The notes under the pieces: model-generated
Told to the model about the DNA's origin: nothing
Database searches by the model: none
The model's input: only the letters and a program-made list of their open reading frames with translations
Translations under genes and position numbers: made by a program
DNA from: CBFFRJ01 sp965644225
GTDB lineage: Bacteria; Pseudomonadota; Gammaproteobacteria; Enterobacterales; Enterobacteriaceae
Assembly: GCF_965644225.1 (NCBI RefSeq)
Contig: NZ_CBFFRJ010000121.1
Location: 1 to 15,678 of the forward strand
Reading direction: 5' to 3'
DNA length: 15,678 nucleotides
Shown here: one piece after another, positions 14,971 to 15,678 of the stretch
How positions within the stretch are numbered: position 1 is the stretch's first letter
Layout of the letters: each line of letters starts with the position of its first letter

Positions 14971-15050
14971 AAACTTAGGATGTGGCTTAATTATTTTGTG
15001 ATCGGCGTCAAATAGTCTCTCTTTCAGCGCTCCGTGTTTCATATGCCAGG

Positions 15051-15084
15051 GCGACCAGAGGGCACAAGCGTGCGCGTTGGTCGC
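15051..15084. terminator. Hairpin downstream of the acetyltransferase remnant
   Basis: GCGACCA (15051-15057) pairs with TGGTCGC (15078-15084). Inside a 4x4 internal loop, GCAC (15062-15065) pairs with GTGC (15070-15073). It begins 9 bases after the minus-strand stop codon, a place expected for a transcript end, although no T-run follows. Confidence 0.4.
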
Positions 15085-15093
15085 CAGGCCTGC

Positions 15094-15606
15094 TTAGCTG
15101 AGGGACAATCCAAAGCGGTTTTTCACCACTGAGGCAATTTCATCCTGCGCCAGCTGCTGCTGTTCGACGCCACTGGCGGTGATCGACTTCAGCATATTGC
15201 CCAGCAAAATCAGGCGTCCTTCGGGGCGATGCTGAATAATCAGCAGCTTCTGTACAAAGATGGCATCAGGGTGGGTGGCATTCAGGTAGTTCGCGGGAAC
15301 GAAATCAATCCATACCTGAGGCGTCAGGTCAAAGCCGTATTGACTGGCCCATTCGCCTTCGACCTTAGCCTGCAGCAGGTACTCGCCGCTGGCGTGACGG
15401 GTGAGCCGGAAGCTGTCGAAATCCTGCGCGATATCGGTATCGAGCATATCCAGGGCCACGGGCGCGCGGATGCCGTAGCTGCCGAATCCCAGGTCACAAA
15501 GCCACTGACGACCATCGACTTCAGCCACCACCGCCATATGGGTTTTTGGTCGGCGAGCCGGGTAGAACATCGGCCGCGCCGCAACAAAGCGGTAGGGTAT
15601 GCCTAA
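15094..15606 (-). pseudogene. Arylamine N-acetyltransferase (NAT/NhoA-like), 5' part missing
   Basis: NATs transfer acetyl from acetyl-CoA to arylamines through a Cys-His-Asp triad. Here the His (PKTHMAV) and Asp (WLCDLGFG) are 15 residues apart, exactly as His107/Asp122 in E. coli NhoA, and the C-terminal half continues normally to the stop. Family similarity begins at LGIPYRFVAARP, coded right up to 15606. Beyond that the sequence becomes unrelated, with an in-frame stop at 15619-15621. About 85 N-terminal residues, including the catalytic Cys, are absent. An ATG at 15570 could start a 158-residue fragment, but it could not be an active NAT. The break coincides with an IS5-like end, so the rest of the gene probably lies beyond the element, outside the window. 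Confidence 0.8.
15603..15606. repeat. Probable target-site duplication of the IS
   Basis: CTAA directly abuts the IS-like end. IS5-group elements typically duplicate a 4-bp YTAR target, and CTAA fits. The second copy would lie beyond the window. Confidence 0.6.
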
Positions 15607-15678
15607 GGAAGGTGCGATTTAATCGGTGGGGTTCAGTGGAGTCCTTATCTGTATTAGCCTTACCTTAGCTGAGCTGTA
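15607..15678. mobile_element. End of an IS5-group insertion sequence (partial)
   Basis: The element appears to begin at 15607 with GGAAGGTGCGA, which I recognise as the characteristic terminal sequence of IS5-group elements. It is flanked by CTAA and sits exactly where acetyltransferase homology stops. The next 60 bases are unrelated to the gene. On the minus strand, 19 codons are open from the window edge before a stop at 15619-15621; they may be the tail of an element gene, but are too few to identify. The element runs off the right edge, so its transposase and second end are not seen. Confidence 0.65.

Noticed and set aside
1..15678. CRISPR array, tRNA/rRNA genes, prophage or defence system
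   Set aside because: No regularly spaced direct repeats, no cloverleaf or rRNA sequence, and no phage or defence-type proteins were recognised anywhere in the window.

Overview
The window looks like an enterobacterial chromosome segment, probably from the Enterobacter/Klebsiella/Lelliottia side of the family. The reasons are GC-rich coding DNA with an AT-rich regulatory gap, the characteristic CCCTCACCC-type intergenic repeats, and protein families typical of these genera. The species cannot be settled from this sequence.

Layout. Positions 1-345 are a non-coding mosaic of hairpins, including one strong intrinsic terminator and copies of a GC-rich palindromic repeat. Positions 346-842 lead into the main operon and hold what reads as a nitrogen-controlled promoter: two NtrC-like sites, a possible IHF site and a -24/-12 sigma-54 promoter. 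Eight genes follow on the + strand (843-12516): allophanate hydrolase (atzF), biotin-dependent urea carboxylase (uca), an FCD-type GntR regulator, and the five-gene urea ABC transporter urtA, urtB, urtC, urtD, urtE. Several of these genes overlap by 8 or 1 bases. A long hairpin at 12535-12568 closes the operon against a convergent small membrane protein (DUF1304). Then come an aldo/keto reductase (+), a YoaK/DUF1275 membrane protein (-), and the 3' part of an arylamine N-acetyltransferase gene (-). The last is cut off at 15606 by what appears to be the end of an IS5-group insertion sequence running off the right edge.

How it works together. UrtA captures urea in the periplasm. UrtBC with the UrtDE ATPases import it. 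Urea carboxylase uses ATP, bicarbonate and biotin to make allophanate, and AtzF hydrolyses allophanate to ammonia and CO2. This is a self-contained, nickel-independent urea-scavenging unit with no urease gene in the window. The sigma-54/NtrC signature predicts expression under nitrogen limitation. A GTATAC-centred motif just downstream of the predicted transcription start, repeated between urtA and urtB, is a candidate operator for the operon's own GntR regulator.

The enzymes and transporter are known families. What stands out is the regulatory architecture, the pairing of a UrtABCDE importer with the urea carboxylase route, the repeat mosaic, and the IS-broken acetyltransferase.
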